A DNA stretch of 64,000 bases. It comes from Usitatibacter rugosus. GTDB taxonomy: Bacteria; Pseudomonadota; Gammaproteobacteria; Burkholderiales; Usitatibacteraceae. Below are positions 16,210 through 24,292 of the stretch, piece by piece; the first letter of the stretch is position 1, and each line of letters begins with the position of its first letter. The translations under genes and the position numbers were made by a program. The stretch lies in contig NZ_CP053069.1 in NCBI RefSeq assembly GCF_013003965.1, positions 1,767,419-1,831,418 of the forward strand, given 5' to 3'. Under the pieces are notes generated by a model. The model was not told the DNA's origin. It ran no database searches and worked only from the letters and a program-made list of their open reading frames with translations.

Positions 16210-17220
16210 ATGCTTCGACCGATGATGTTGCCGCGTGCCGGCGCGACGAGAGCCATCGCGCTGCTGGCGGCGGGACTCGCGCTCGCGGGCGCGTGCACGG
16301 CGGGCGCGGCGGAGCGCCTGGTGCTCTACTTCAACGAAGACAACGAACGCGTGCAGGTCGCGTTGTCGCGGCTGCGCGCGGCGATGCTGAAGCAGGGCGT
16401 GGCGGCGAGGCACGAAGTTCGCGTCGAGCATGTCGCCGTCGACTACGCGGACCTCCCCGGCATCCGCCGTTCGCTGCGCGCCGCGCAGGCCCGGCATCCG
16501 GCGGCCATCGTCGCGGCCACCGCGGAGATCGCCCAGCTCGCGCGCGAGGAAGGAATCACCACGCCCCTCGTGTTCGGCATGCACCAGGATCCGATCACGC
16601 TCGGGCTCGCCGCTTCCTTCCGCAAGCCGGGCGGCACGATGACGGGCCTCACGCTCTACCGCGCCGACGAGGGCAAGCAGCTCGAGCTGCTGCGCGAGGT
16701 CGCGCCGCGTGCGACGCGGCTCGGCGTGCTGGTCGACGAATGGTGGGACCGGGGACCCTCGGATCGCCATCCCTCGGTCGAGGTGCTCGATCGCATCGCG
16801 GGGCCGCAGTTCGGCTTCCGGATGGAGTACTTCCGTGCCGATTCGCCCGCGGAAGTCGAAGCGGTCCTGCGAACGCCGAAGGCGCGGCTGATGGATGCCT
16901 GGTATGTGCCGCCGATCCGGATCGCCTTCGACCATCCGGCGCAGGTCGCGCGGTCGCTTTCGGCGACGGGCAAGCCCGCCCTCTACGCGCTCAGCCTGCT
17001 CGCCCAGCAGGGCGGGCTGGTTTCCTACCAGAGCGTGTTCGAGGATCCCTTCGAGAGCTGGGCGCAGATGATCGCGCTCGTCCTCGACGGATTCTCGCCC
17101 GGGGAGATCCCGGTCGAGCGCCCGCGCGTCTTCGAGCTCAGCGTGAACGTGGGCACCGCGCGCGCGCAGGGGATCGCCATCCCGAAATCCGTCCTGCTGA
17201 GGGCCACCCATTTCTACTGA
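16210..17220 (+). CDS. ABC-type periplasmic substrate-binding protein, probable sensor-kinase partner
   Basis: A 336-residue secreted protein of the ABC_sub_bind (PF04392-like) type. It has a signal peptide (ends ACTAGAAE), then two Rossmann-like lobes: VVAATAEIAQLAREEGITTPLVFGMHQDPITLGLA and a hinge with ATRLGVLVDEWWDRG, plus GLVSYQSVFEDPFESWAQM near the end. No permease or ATPase gene follows; the next gene is a Cache-containing histidine kinase, so ligand sensing is a more likely role than import. It is the first gene of a five-gene overlapping signalling operon. Confidence 0.82.
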   Translation: MLRPMMLPRAGATRAIALLAAGLALAGACTAGAAERLVLYFNEDNERVQVALSRLRAAMLKQGVAARHEVRVEHVAVDYADLPGIRRSLRAAQARHPAAIVAATAEIAQLAREEGITTPLVFGMHQDPITLGLAASFRKPGGTMTGLTLYRADEGKQLELLREVAPRATRLGVLVDEWWDRGPSDRHPSVEVLDRIAGPQFGFRMEYFRADSPAEVEAVLRTPKARLMDAWYVPPIRIAFDHPAQVARSLSATGKPALYALSLLAQQGGLVSYQSVFEDPFESWAQMIALVLDGFSPGEIPVERPRVFELSVNVGTARAQGIAIPKSVLLRATHFY

Positions 17221-19069
17221 GCCCGAGTCCTCACACCCGCCTGCGGCCTCGCGGGGACTCTTCCGCAAGTACGCCGCGGTCCTGCTGCTGCTGGTGGGCG
17301 GCACGCTCGTCGTATCCCAGCTGATCGGCGTGTCGTTCGACTACACGGAGATCCAGGAGTCCTCGACGGCCGCGCAGGCGCTGGAGGTCCGCTCGGCCGT
17401 CGACACGATCGACCAGCACATGCTCGGTATCGAGCGCCAGGTTCGCGAGGTGAGCGCGCTGCCGTGGAGCAGCGGACTGCTCGGAGCGGAAGACCGGCGC
17501 CAGGAGTACCAGCGCCTCATGAAGCTGGTGCCGGCGATCGCGGAGATCCGCTACGTCGACGCGCTCGGCGTCGAGCGAATCCGGGCCTCGCGCACGGAGC
17601 GCGACGTGATCGACGGCCGACAGCGCAGCGAGTCGGCGACGGAGCTGCGCGAGGCGCGAAGGACGGGATCCTATGTTTCGGAGGTTTACTTCGCGGAGGG
17701 ATCCGAGCCGTACACGACGTTCGCGTCGCGCGACCGCGATGGCCAGGGCGTGACGCTCGTCGCGATCAATCTCAAGTTCATCGGCGACGTCGTCTCGCGC
17801 ATCCGCATCGGGCACGCCGGCCGCGTGTACGTGGTCGACAGCGCGAGCCGACTGGTCGCGCATCCCAGCCAGAGCCTCGTGCTTCGCCAGACGAGCCTGC
17901 GCGACGCTCCGGCGTTCCGCTTCATCTCGAACCGGCTCGACAGCGAGCCCGGAACCGCCGTCTCCATGTTCGAATCGCTGGACCTCGACGGGCGCGAGGC
18001 GATGGTGTCGGCCGGACCGCTCTCGACTGCGCCGTGGGTCCTGGTCGCGGAGCAGCCCCGATCGGAGGTCCTCTCTCCTCTCTATAGCCGCCTCGTTCGC
18101 ACGGCGCTGCTCACGCTGGCGGGCCTGCTGCTGGCGATCGCGGCCAGCGCCATCCTCGCGCAGCGCCTCGCGAGCCCGATCCTGGCCGTGCGCAAGGGAG
18201 CCGAGCGCATCGCGCACGGCGACCTCTCGGCGCGCATCGACGTGCGCACCGGCGACGAGGTGGAGGCGCTCGCGCGCGAGTTCAACTTCATGGCCGACCA
18301 GCTCCAGGAGTACACGTCCGGGCTCCAGCAGAAGGTCGCGGCGAAGACCGCGGAGGTCGAGCTCGCCAACCGCCACAAGAGCGAGTTCCTCGCCAACATG
18401 TCGCACGAGCTGCGCACGCCCCTGAACGCCGTGATCGGCTTCTCGGATGCGCTGCGCGAGGAGATGTTCGGCAACCTGAACGCGAAGCAGATGGAATACG
18501 TGCGCGACATCCACGCGTCGGGGCAGCACCTGCTCTCGCTCATCAATGACATCCTCGATCTCGCGAAGATCGAGGCGGGTCGCATGGAGCTGGAGGTGAG
18601 GACGTTCGACGTCGCCACGGCGCTCGAGAATTGCCGGGCGCTGATTCGCGAGCGCGCGCACAACCAGCGCCTCACCCTCGAGTTCCGCCTGCCGCCCGCA
18701 CTGGGGCCGTGGAGGGCGGACGAGCGCAAGTTCAAGCAGATCATGCTGAACCTGCTGTCCAACGCGGTGAAGTTCACCCCCGCGGGCGGAACGGTCCGCG
18801 TCGAGGCTTCCAACGGCGGGGACTGGCTCGAGGTGCGCGTGAGCGACACGGGCCCGGGGATCGCGAAGGCCGACCAGGCGGCGATCTTCGAGGAATTCCG
18901 CCAGCTGCGCGCGGGCGGCGAGAAGGACGAAGGCTCGGGGCTGGGCCTCGCGCTCGCGCGCCGGCTGGTGGAGCTGCACGGCGGCGACATCGCGGTGGAC
19001 AGCGACGCCGGGCGCGGCGCGACCTTCACGGTGCGCCTGCCGCGGCGCGCGGCGGCCAACCGTGGGTAG
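17210..19069 (+). CDS. Sensor histidine kinase (dCache-HAMP-HisKA-HATPase)
   Basis: Membrane kinase: first TM (YAAVLLLLVGGTLVVSQLIGV), an extracytoplasmic Cache-like domain (EIRYVDALGVERIRA, RVYVVDSASRLVAHP), second TM (TALLTLAGLLLAIAASAILA), HAMP, HisKA with the phospho-His in NMSHELRTPLNAV, and HATPase boxes NLLSNAVKF, DTGPGIA and GSGLGLALA. No ATG, GTG or TTG lies between the in-frame stop at 17198 and the GTG at 17294, which would cut TM1 in half. The only good candidate is ATT at 17210, 6 bp after GAGGG, overlapping the previous gene. The coordinates use that ATT; the start is therefore uncertain. Confidence 0.85.
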   Translation: MSTEPESSHPPAASRGLFRKYAAVLLLLVGGTLVVSQLIGVSFDYTEIQESSTAAQALEVRSAVDTIDQHMLGIERQVREVSALPWSSGLLGAEDRRQEYQRLMKLVPAIAEIRYVDALGVERIRASRTERDVIDGRQRSESATELREARRTGSYVSEVYFAEGSEPYTTFASRDRDGQGVTLVAINLKFIGDVVSRIRIGHAGRVYVVDSASRLVAHPSQSLVLRQTSLRDAPAFRFISNRLDSEPGTAVSMFESLDLDGREAMVSAGPLSTAPWVLVAEQPRSEVLSPLYSRLVRTALLTLAGLLLAIAASAILAQRLASPILAVRKGAERIAHGDLSARIDVRTGDEVEALAREFNFMADQLQEYTSGLQQKVAAKTAEVELANRHKSEFLANMSHELRTPLNAVIGFSDALREEMFGNLNAKQMEYVRDIHASGQHLLSLINDILDLAKIEAGRMELEVRTFDVATALENCRALIRERAHNQRLTLEFRLPPALGPWRADERKFKQIMLNLLSNAVKFTPAGGTVRVEASNGGDWLEVRVSDTGPGIAKADQAAIFEEFRQLRAGGEKDEGSGLGLALARRLVELHGGDIAVDSDAGRGATFTVRLPRRAAANRG

Positions 19070-19451
19070 GCGGCTGCTGCTCGTCGAGGACGACGAGCGG
19101 AGCCGCCGACTGCTCGTCGACGTCCTCGGCTACTACGGATTCGAGGTCGTGTCCGTGGGAAGCGGCGAGGAAGCGATCGAGGTGGCGCGCCGATCCCTGC
19201 CGGACGCGGCGCTGCTCGACATCCAGCTGCCCGGCATCAGCGGCTTCGAAGTGCTGGCGGCGCTGCGCTCGATGCAGGGGACCGACCGGTTGCCGATCCT
19301 GGCCGTCACCGCATCGGTGATGCACGAGGAGCGCGCGCGCATCCTCGAGGCCGGATTCGACGCCTACGTTCCGAAACCCGTTAACATTCGGGAGCTCACC
19401 GAGTTGCTCCAGCGCTTGCTTCCTGAAAGCGGACCCCATGATCGCGGATAG
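19062..19451 (+). CDS. Single-domain response regulator (CheY-like receiver)
   Basis: A 129-residue receiver: acidic pair in LLVEDDERS, phospho-acceptor Asp53 in ALLDIQLPG, Thr in AVTAS and Lys in VPKPVN. No output domain, so it may pass phosphate on or act by protein contact. The GTG start overlaps the kinase stop by 8 bp, and its end overlaps the next gene by 14 bp, so it is probably the kinase's direct partner. Confidence 0.93.
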   Translation: MGRRLLLVEDDERSRRLLVDVLGYYGFEVVSVGSGEEAIEVARRSLPDAALLDIQLPGISGFEVLAALRSMQGTDRLPILAVTASVMHEERARILEAGFDAYVPKPVNIRELTELLQRLLPESGPHDRG

Positions 19452-20598
19452 CATCGAGGCCGTTAACGACGACGAGGCGAATCCCGGCCGCGTGCTGATC
19501 GTCGACGACACGCCGGGCAACGTGAAGATCCTCGAGGACCTGCTCGTCTACCACGGCTTCGACGTCGAGGTGGCGGTCGACGGCGAATCCGCGCTCGAGC
19601 ACCTGCATTCGATGTCGCCCGATGTCCTGTTGCTCGATGTGATGTTGCCCGGCATCAGCGGCTTCGAGGTCTGCCGGCGCATCCGAGCCGACGCGCGCCA
19701 TGCGCTGCTGCCCGTCGTCATGGTGACCGCGCTCGACAGCCGCGACGAGCGGGTCGAGGGGCTCGAGGCCGGCGCCGACGACTTCCTCTCCAAGCCCGTG
19801 AATCCGCCGGAGCTCCTCGCGCGCGTGAGGTCGCTGCTGCGCATCCGCCGCCTCTACGAGACGGTCCAGCGGCAGGCCGAGCAGCTCGCGTCGTGGAACC
19901 GCACCCTGGAGGCGCGCGTGGCCGAGCAGGTCGCGCACGTGGAGCGCCTGTCGCGCCTGAAGCGCTTCTTCTCGCCGCAGCTCACGGAGCTGATCCTCGC
20001 GGGAGGCGCCGACGATCCGCTGCAAAGCCACCGCCGCGAGATCACCGTCGTGTTCCTCGACTTGCGCGGCTTCAGCACGTTCGCCGAGGCCGCGGAGCCG
20101 GAAGAGGTGATGCGGGCCCTGCGCGAGTTCCACAGCGCGATGGGCTCGCGCATCCTCGAGTACCAGGCGACGCTGGAGCGGTTCACCGGCGACGGCATGA
20201 TGGTGTTCTTCAACGATCCGCTGCCGATCAACGAGCCCGCGCGCCGCGCCGTGGAGATGGCGTTCGCGATGCAGGGCGACGCGCTCAAGCTCTCGGCCCA
20301 GTGGAAGAAGCGCGGCTACGTGCTGGGCCTGGGCATCGGCATCGCCCAGGGCTACGCGACCGTGGGCGCGATCGGCTTCGAGGGCCGCATCGACTACGGC
20401 GCGATCGGGACCGTGACCAACCTCGCCAATCGCCTGTGCGACCTCGCCGGGCCGGGCGACATCCTCGCGGCGCAGCGCGTGCATGCGGAGGTGGAGGCCC
20501 TCGTCTTCTCCGAGGACCTGGGCGAGGTGCCCGTGCTCGGGCTCGCGCGCCCGGCGCACGCCTTCAAGCTCCTCGACTACCGAGACGAGAAGCGGTGA
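19438..20598 (+). CDS. Response regulator with class III adenylate cyclase output
   Basis: A 386-residue fusion. Receiver at 18-130 (VLIVDDTPG, Asp67, Lys119), a coiled linker (QRQAEQLASWNRTLEARVAEQ), then a class III cyclase domain at about 200-375: metal Asp208 (VVFLDLRGFS) and Asp252 (RFTGDGMMVFF), the substrate-side Asp319 (RIDYGAIG) and Asn328/Arg332 (TNLANRL). All catalytic residues are in place, so it should make cAMP (or cGMP) when phosphorylated. It overlaps the receiver gene before it and the LuxR gene after it. Confidence 0.93.
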   Translation: MIADSIEAVNDDEANPGRVLIVDDTPGNVKILEDLLVYHGFDVEVAVDGESALEHLHSMSPDVLLLDVMLPGISGFEVCRRIRADARHALLPVVMVTALDSRDERVEGLEAGADDFLSKPVNPPELLARVRSLLRIRRLYETVQRQAEQLASWNRTLEARVAEQVAHVERLSRLKRFFSPQLTELILAGGADDPLQSHRREITVVFLDLRGFSTFAEAAEPEEVMRALREFHSAMGSRILEYQATLERFTGDGMMVFFNDPLPINEPARRAVEMAFAMQGDALKLSAQWKKRGYVLGLGIGIAQGYATVGAIGFEGRIDYGAIGTVTNLANRLCDLAGPGDILAAQRVHAEVEALVFSEDLGEVPVLGLARPAHAFKLLDYRDEKR

Positions 20599-21701
20599 AG
20601 CAGACCGCGGTGCGCGCGCGCATCCGGCAACTGTGCTGCCTGGGCCTGCCGGGGGAGCTCCTGATGGCCTCGCTCCTGCCGGCACTGCGCGAGCTCGTGC
20701 CGAGCGATTCGGCCGGATTCTTCTGGGTCGACGAGCACGGGGGAATGACGAACCTCTACGCGGAGCGCCTCCTGCCCCCGGAGGTGATGTCGCTCTATTT
20801 CGAGCGCTACTACGAGGGTCGCGAGGCGTCCTTCCGCCGTGCCTTCTCCGAGCGTGCGCAGGCGCCCGACGGTGTCGTGTCGACCACGCCCGACGCGGAG
20901 ACCTGCAAGGGCGAGTACTACCAGGAAATCCTGCGCCGGCTCGACGCGCACCATGTCCTCTATGGGGTCGTGCGCGAACGTTCGACGCCGCTGGGGCAGA
21001 TCTCGCTCTACCGGCCGGCCGACGCCCCCGCGTTCACGCCACGGGAGCGCGCGGACCTCGCGAGCGTGATGCGCTACGTCGCCCACGGGATCGCGGCGAG
21101 CAGCGCCGGAGCGCCCGAGCCCGGTACGGCCTTCGCCTTCGAGGACACCGAGGACGAGGCGATGCTGGTCGTGGACCGCGAGGGCGTCGTCCGCCACGCC
21201 ACCGAGAAGGCGCGCAGGCTCGTGCTCCTCGCGACCACTTCGGAGATCAACCCATCCACGCTCGGTTCCGCCGTCAACGATCGCGCGGGCGCGGCGCTGA
21301 AGACCGCGTGCGAACGGCTCGCGGCCATCGAGCGCGGCGACGAGACCAGCGCGCCCACGCTGGTGCTCGAGTCGAAATGGGGCCGCTACGTGCTGCGGGC
21401 CTACTGGCTCGACGACGACCGCTCGGCTCACGCGCTGGTCGGCGTGCGCATCCAGCGCCAGGAGCCGATGATCCTGCGGTTCGTGCGCGCGATGGCGCGC
21501 CTGCCGCTCTCGCCGCAGCAGCGCGAGATCGCCCTGCTGCTCGCGCGCGGAGCGAGCAACCAGGACATCGCCGACAGCCTCGGCGTGTCGGGCAACACCG
21601 TGGCGTACCACATCAAGCAGCTGTTCCAGAAGCTCGACGTGCACGACCGCGCCGGCGCGGTGGCGCATATCGCTTCGGGGCGCACGTCGCTGCGCTCCTA
21701 G
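20595..21701 (+). CDS. LuxR-family transcriptional regulator
   Basis: A 368-residue protein with a C-terminal LuxR helix-turn-helix (LPLSPQQREIALLLARGASNQDIADSLGVSGNTVAYHIKQ split over residues about 296-345). The N-terminal 250 residues are an unassigned sensory region, possibly GAF/PAS-like, with LLMASLLPALRELVPSDSAGFFWVDEHGG near the start. Start is GTG at 20595 overlapping the cyclase stop (GTGA). Two near-identical palindromes at 24220 and 28901, each between signalling genes of this island, are candidates for its operators. Confidence 0.85.
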   Translation: MKQTAVRARIRQLCCLGLPGELLMASLLPALRELVPSDSAGFFWVDEHGGMTNLYAERLLPPEVMSLYFERYYEGREASFRRAFSERAQAPDGVVSTTPDAETCKGEYYQEILRRLDAHHVLYGVVRERSTPLGQISLYRPADAPAFTPRERADLASVMRYVAHGIAASSAGAPEPGTAFAFEDTEDEAMLVVDREGVVRHATEKARRLVLLATTSEINPSTLGSAVNDRAGAALKTACERLAAIERGDETSAPTLVLESKWGRYVLRAYWLDDDRSAHALVGVRIQRQEPMILRFVRAMARLPLSPQQREIALLLARGASNQDIADSLGVSGNTVAYHIKQLFQKLDVHDRAGAVAHIASGRTSLRS

Positions 21702-21705
21702 CGCT

Positions 21706-23607
21706 TCACGCCTTCGCGCCCGCGGAAACGCGCGGCAGGGTGAAGTGGAAGGTGGCCCCTTCGCCCGGCTTCGAATCCGCCCAGACGCGTCCTCCGTGCC
21801 GCTCGACGATGCGCGCCGCGAGCGCAAGCCCGATGCCGCTGCCGGGGAAGTCCGCGCCGTGCAGCCGCTGGAACACGCCGAAGAGCTTGGGTTGCGCGGC
21901 CGAGTCGAAGCCCACGCCGTTGTCGCGCACGAAGTAGATCTGCTCGGTGGCACTCGTGAGCGCGCCCACCTCCACGACCGGGCCGGAACCCTTCGAGGAA
22001 AACTTGATCGCGTTCGACAACAGGTTCGTCCACACCTGACGCAGCAGCACCGCGTCGCCCCAGGCGTGCGGCAGCGATCCGGCGTGGAAGTCGACCTCCA
22101 CTCCGGCATAGGGAGCGCGCTGCACCTCGAAGACCTCGGCCACCATCTCGCCCATGTCGACGTCCGCGGGCTGCATCGACGCCGCGCCGAGCCGCGAGAA
22201 CGCGAGCAGGCCCTCGATGAGGCCGACCATCTGCTGGGCTCGGCGCTCCACGACCGCGAGCTTGGAGCGGGCCTTGTCGTCCACGGCGCCGGCGAGCCCG
22301 CCGCCGATCAGCTGCACGAGCCCGATGATCGCGGTGAGCGGCGTGCGCAGGTCGTGCGACACGGAGTAGCTGAAGGCCTCCAGGTCCTTGTTCACTTCGC
22401 GCAACTGGGACGTGCGCTCGGCGACGCGCTGCTCGAGCTCGGCGTTCAGCCGGCGCAGGTCGCCCTCGGCGCTGCGCTGGTCGTCGATGTCGGTGACCGA
22501 GCCGATCCACTCGTCCACTTCGCCGCCGGTTTCGTCGATCGGCACGGCGCGCAGGTTGACGTAGCGATGGCGCCGCGAAGGCGCATGCCACAGTCGCGCA
22601 TCGACGTCGAAGGCTGCGCCGCGCGCAAGCGCTCGTCCCCAGGCCACGTCGAGGTCCTGCCGGTCTTCCGGGGCGAACGCCGCCCGCCAGCCGAGCCCGC
22701 CGGATTCCTCCCGGGACTGGCCGGTGTACGCGTGCCACGAGGGCTGCTCTTCGGTGAAGCGGCCCTTGCCGTCCGCGGTCCAGAGGATCGAGGTGATCGC
22801 GTGGACGAGCGTGCGGTTGCGCCGCTCGCTGTTGCCGAGCGCGGCCTGGGCCTGGCGCCGGTCGGCGATCTCCTGCTCCAGCGCGACGTTCGACGTCTCG
22901 AGCACCTGCGCCCGGCGCTCGACTTCCTCCAGCATCGCGTTGAAGGCGTCGACGAGGTGGCCGATCTCGTCGTTCGAGGCCCGCGTGGCGCGAAGCGAGA
23001 AATCACGCTGGTCCATCACCCTTCGGGCAACGTCGCTCACCGCGAGGATCGGCCGCGTGACGACCGACTGCAGCCAGTCCGACAGGACCCAGGCGACCAG
23101 CAGGCTCGCGAGCATCACGACAGCGAGGATGGCGAGGTAGTTGAACAGGCGCTCGTAGAGCTCGTAGCGCGCGCGCACGTACACGGTGCCCACGATCTCG
23201 TTGTTCTCGATGATGCGGCGAAAGACCGAGACCTCGCGCCCGTGCACCTCGTAGCCGTCGGCGCCCGGCAGCGGCGGGAACGCGGCCGCGGCCTTCGGGT
23301 CCACGGAATAGCTCGTGAAGAGCTTGCCCTTGGTCGTGTACAGGGCCGCGGCGGTAAAGCGCGGCCGCGTCTTCAGCAGCGAGAGGTCGTCGCGCGCCGC
23401 GCTGAGGTCGTCGAACGCGAGCGCCGGGATGCTGGCGCGCCCGAGGATCTCCGCTTGCGTGATCACGTCGTCGACGGAGGCGACGTGGTAGTTGCGCAGG
23501 TCGTAGGCCACCATGCCGATGCCGGCCACGAGCAGGGCCGCGGCCGTCGAGGCGAGCACCACGGCGACGATCTTCGCGCGCAGCGTCTGGAGACGAATGC
23601 CCGGCAT
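21706..23607 (-). CDS. Sensor histidine kinase (CHASE8-like, HAMP, PAS, HisKA)
   Basis: A 633-residue kinase. TM1 (IVAVVLASTAAALLVAGIGMVAY), a periplasmic sensor with ASVDDVITQAEILGRASIPALAFDD (the CHASE8 pattern), TM2 (YLAILAVVMLASLLVAWVLS), HAMP, coiled coil, a PAS domain with PAC tail (GGEVDEWIGSVTDID), HisKA (SYSVSHDLRTPLTAI) and HATPase (NLLSNAIKFS, GSGIGLALA). YfiR-like proteins commonly act with such a sensor. Its ATG overlaps the YfiR stop (ATGA), so they form one operon. Confidence 0.93.
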   Translation of the reverse strand: MPGIRLQTLRAKIVAVVLASTAAALLVAGIGMVAYDLRNYHVASVDDVITQAEILGRASIPALAFDDLSAARDDLSLLKTRPRFTAAALYTTKGKLFTSYSVDPKAAAAFPPLPGADGYEVHGREVSVFRRIIENNEIVGTVYVRARYELYERLFNYLAILAVVMLASLLVAWVLSDWLQSVVTRPILAVSDVARRVMDQRDFSLRATRASNDEIGHLVDAFNAMLEEVERRAQVLETSNVALEQEIADRRQAQAALGNSERRNRTLVHAITSILWTADGKGRFTEEQPSWHAYTGQSREESGGLGWRAAFAPEDRQDLDVAWGRALARGAAFDVDARLWHAPSRRHRYVNLRAVPIDETGGEVDEWIGSVTDIDDQRSAEGDLRRLNAELEQRVAERTSQLREVNKDLEAFSYSVSHDLRTPLTAIIGLVQLIGGGLAGAVDDKARSKLAVVERRAQQMVGLIEGLLAFSRLGAASMQPADVDMGEMVAEVFEVQRAPYAGVEVDFHAGSLPHAWGDAVLLRQVWTNLLSNAIKFSSKGSGPVVEVGALTSATEQIYFVRDNGVGFDSAAQPKLFGVFQRLHGADFPGSGIGLALAARIVERHGGRVWADSKPGEGATFHFTLPRVSAGAKA

Positions 23608-24185
23608 CAGTTCGCCCCCGCGCGCAGGTTGGTCGCGGCGGCGAGCAGGCGCGAGCTGAGCTTGATGCCGCGCTGCTCGGCCGAATCCATCGACACCTCG
23701 AAACGCACCTTGCCGTCGGTGACGGCGAAGTTGATGACGCTGCCCTGCGCGAGCGCGCCCTTCGAATCGGTCACCACGAGGGTGGGCTGCCTGGCACTGC
23801 CGCGGATCGCGGCGGCCGCCGCGGAGCGCGAAGCGAAGAGCACGTGCGCCCGCGGGAGGGGCTCGCCTTCACGCACCCGCCGCACCTCGATCGGCCGCGT
23901 GCCGAGCTGGCGGCCCGCGACGACTTCGGCGAGGTCCGCGGCGAGCGCATCCGCGTCGAGGACGGCGATGACGACGGGAGACTCGGGTTTCTCGAAAGAG
24001 CTTTCGGGCCACTCGACGTAGCCCGCGAACTTGTAGAGGTACGCGGCCTTGATGCGCCGCTCGGCCGTAGCGGCGTCATCGGCGCGGGCAGGGAGGGGAT
24101 GGCAAAGTCCCGTGCCCGCGAGCACGAGGCACGAGAGTGCTGCGAGCGCCGCGCGCCGCCCCGTGGAATGTCGAGGCTCCACCAT
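23607..24185 (-). CDS. YfiR/DUF4154-family periplasmic protein
   Basis: A 192-residue secreted protein with signal peptide (about residues 10-35) and the DUF4154 signatures KAAYLYKFAGYVEWP, VVIAVLDADALAADL, AHVLFASRS, LVVTDSKG and GKVRFEVSMDSAEQRGIKLSSRLL. YfiR of Pseudomonas binds and restrains an inner-membrane partner; by position the partner here is the overlapping CHASE8-like kinase. The ATG at 24185 faces the TonB receptor gene; the 107-bp gap between them carries the palindrome at 24220. Confidence 0.93.
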   Translation of the reverse strand: MVEPRHSTGRRAALAALSCLVLAGTGLCHPLPARADDAATAERRIKAAYLYKFAGYVEWPESSFEKPESPVVIAVLDADALAADLAEVVAGRQLGTRPIEVRRVREGEPLPRAHVLFASRSAAAAAIRGSARQPTLVVTDSKGALAQGSVINFAVTDGKVRFEVSMDSAEQRGIKLSSRLLAAATNLRAGAN

Positions 24186-24219
24186 GCGATGCAGTCTAGG
24201 GGCGCGCGTGCGGACCCAC

Positions 24220-24241
24220 CCCACCTGTGCGGGTAGTGTCG
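24220..24241. promoter_or_regulatory. Palindromic operator candidate, copy 1
   Basis: CCCACCTGTGCGGGTAGTGTCG, centred on ACCTGTGCGGGT, a near palindrome. It matches the 28901-28922 site at 19 of 22 positions. It lies in the divergent gap between yfiR-kinase and the TonB receptor gene, 52 bp before the latter's start. LuxR-type regulators bind 12-20-bp palindromes of this kind; the LuxR gene at 20595 is a candidate. Confidence 0.45.
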
Positions 24242-24292
24242 CCGCGATCGGCGTGCCGCTAGCCTCTCGCAAGGAACCGCGAAGGAGATGGC

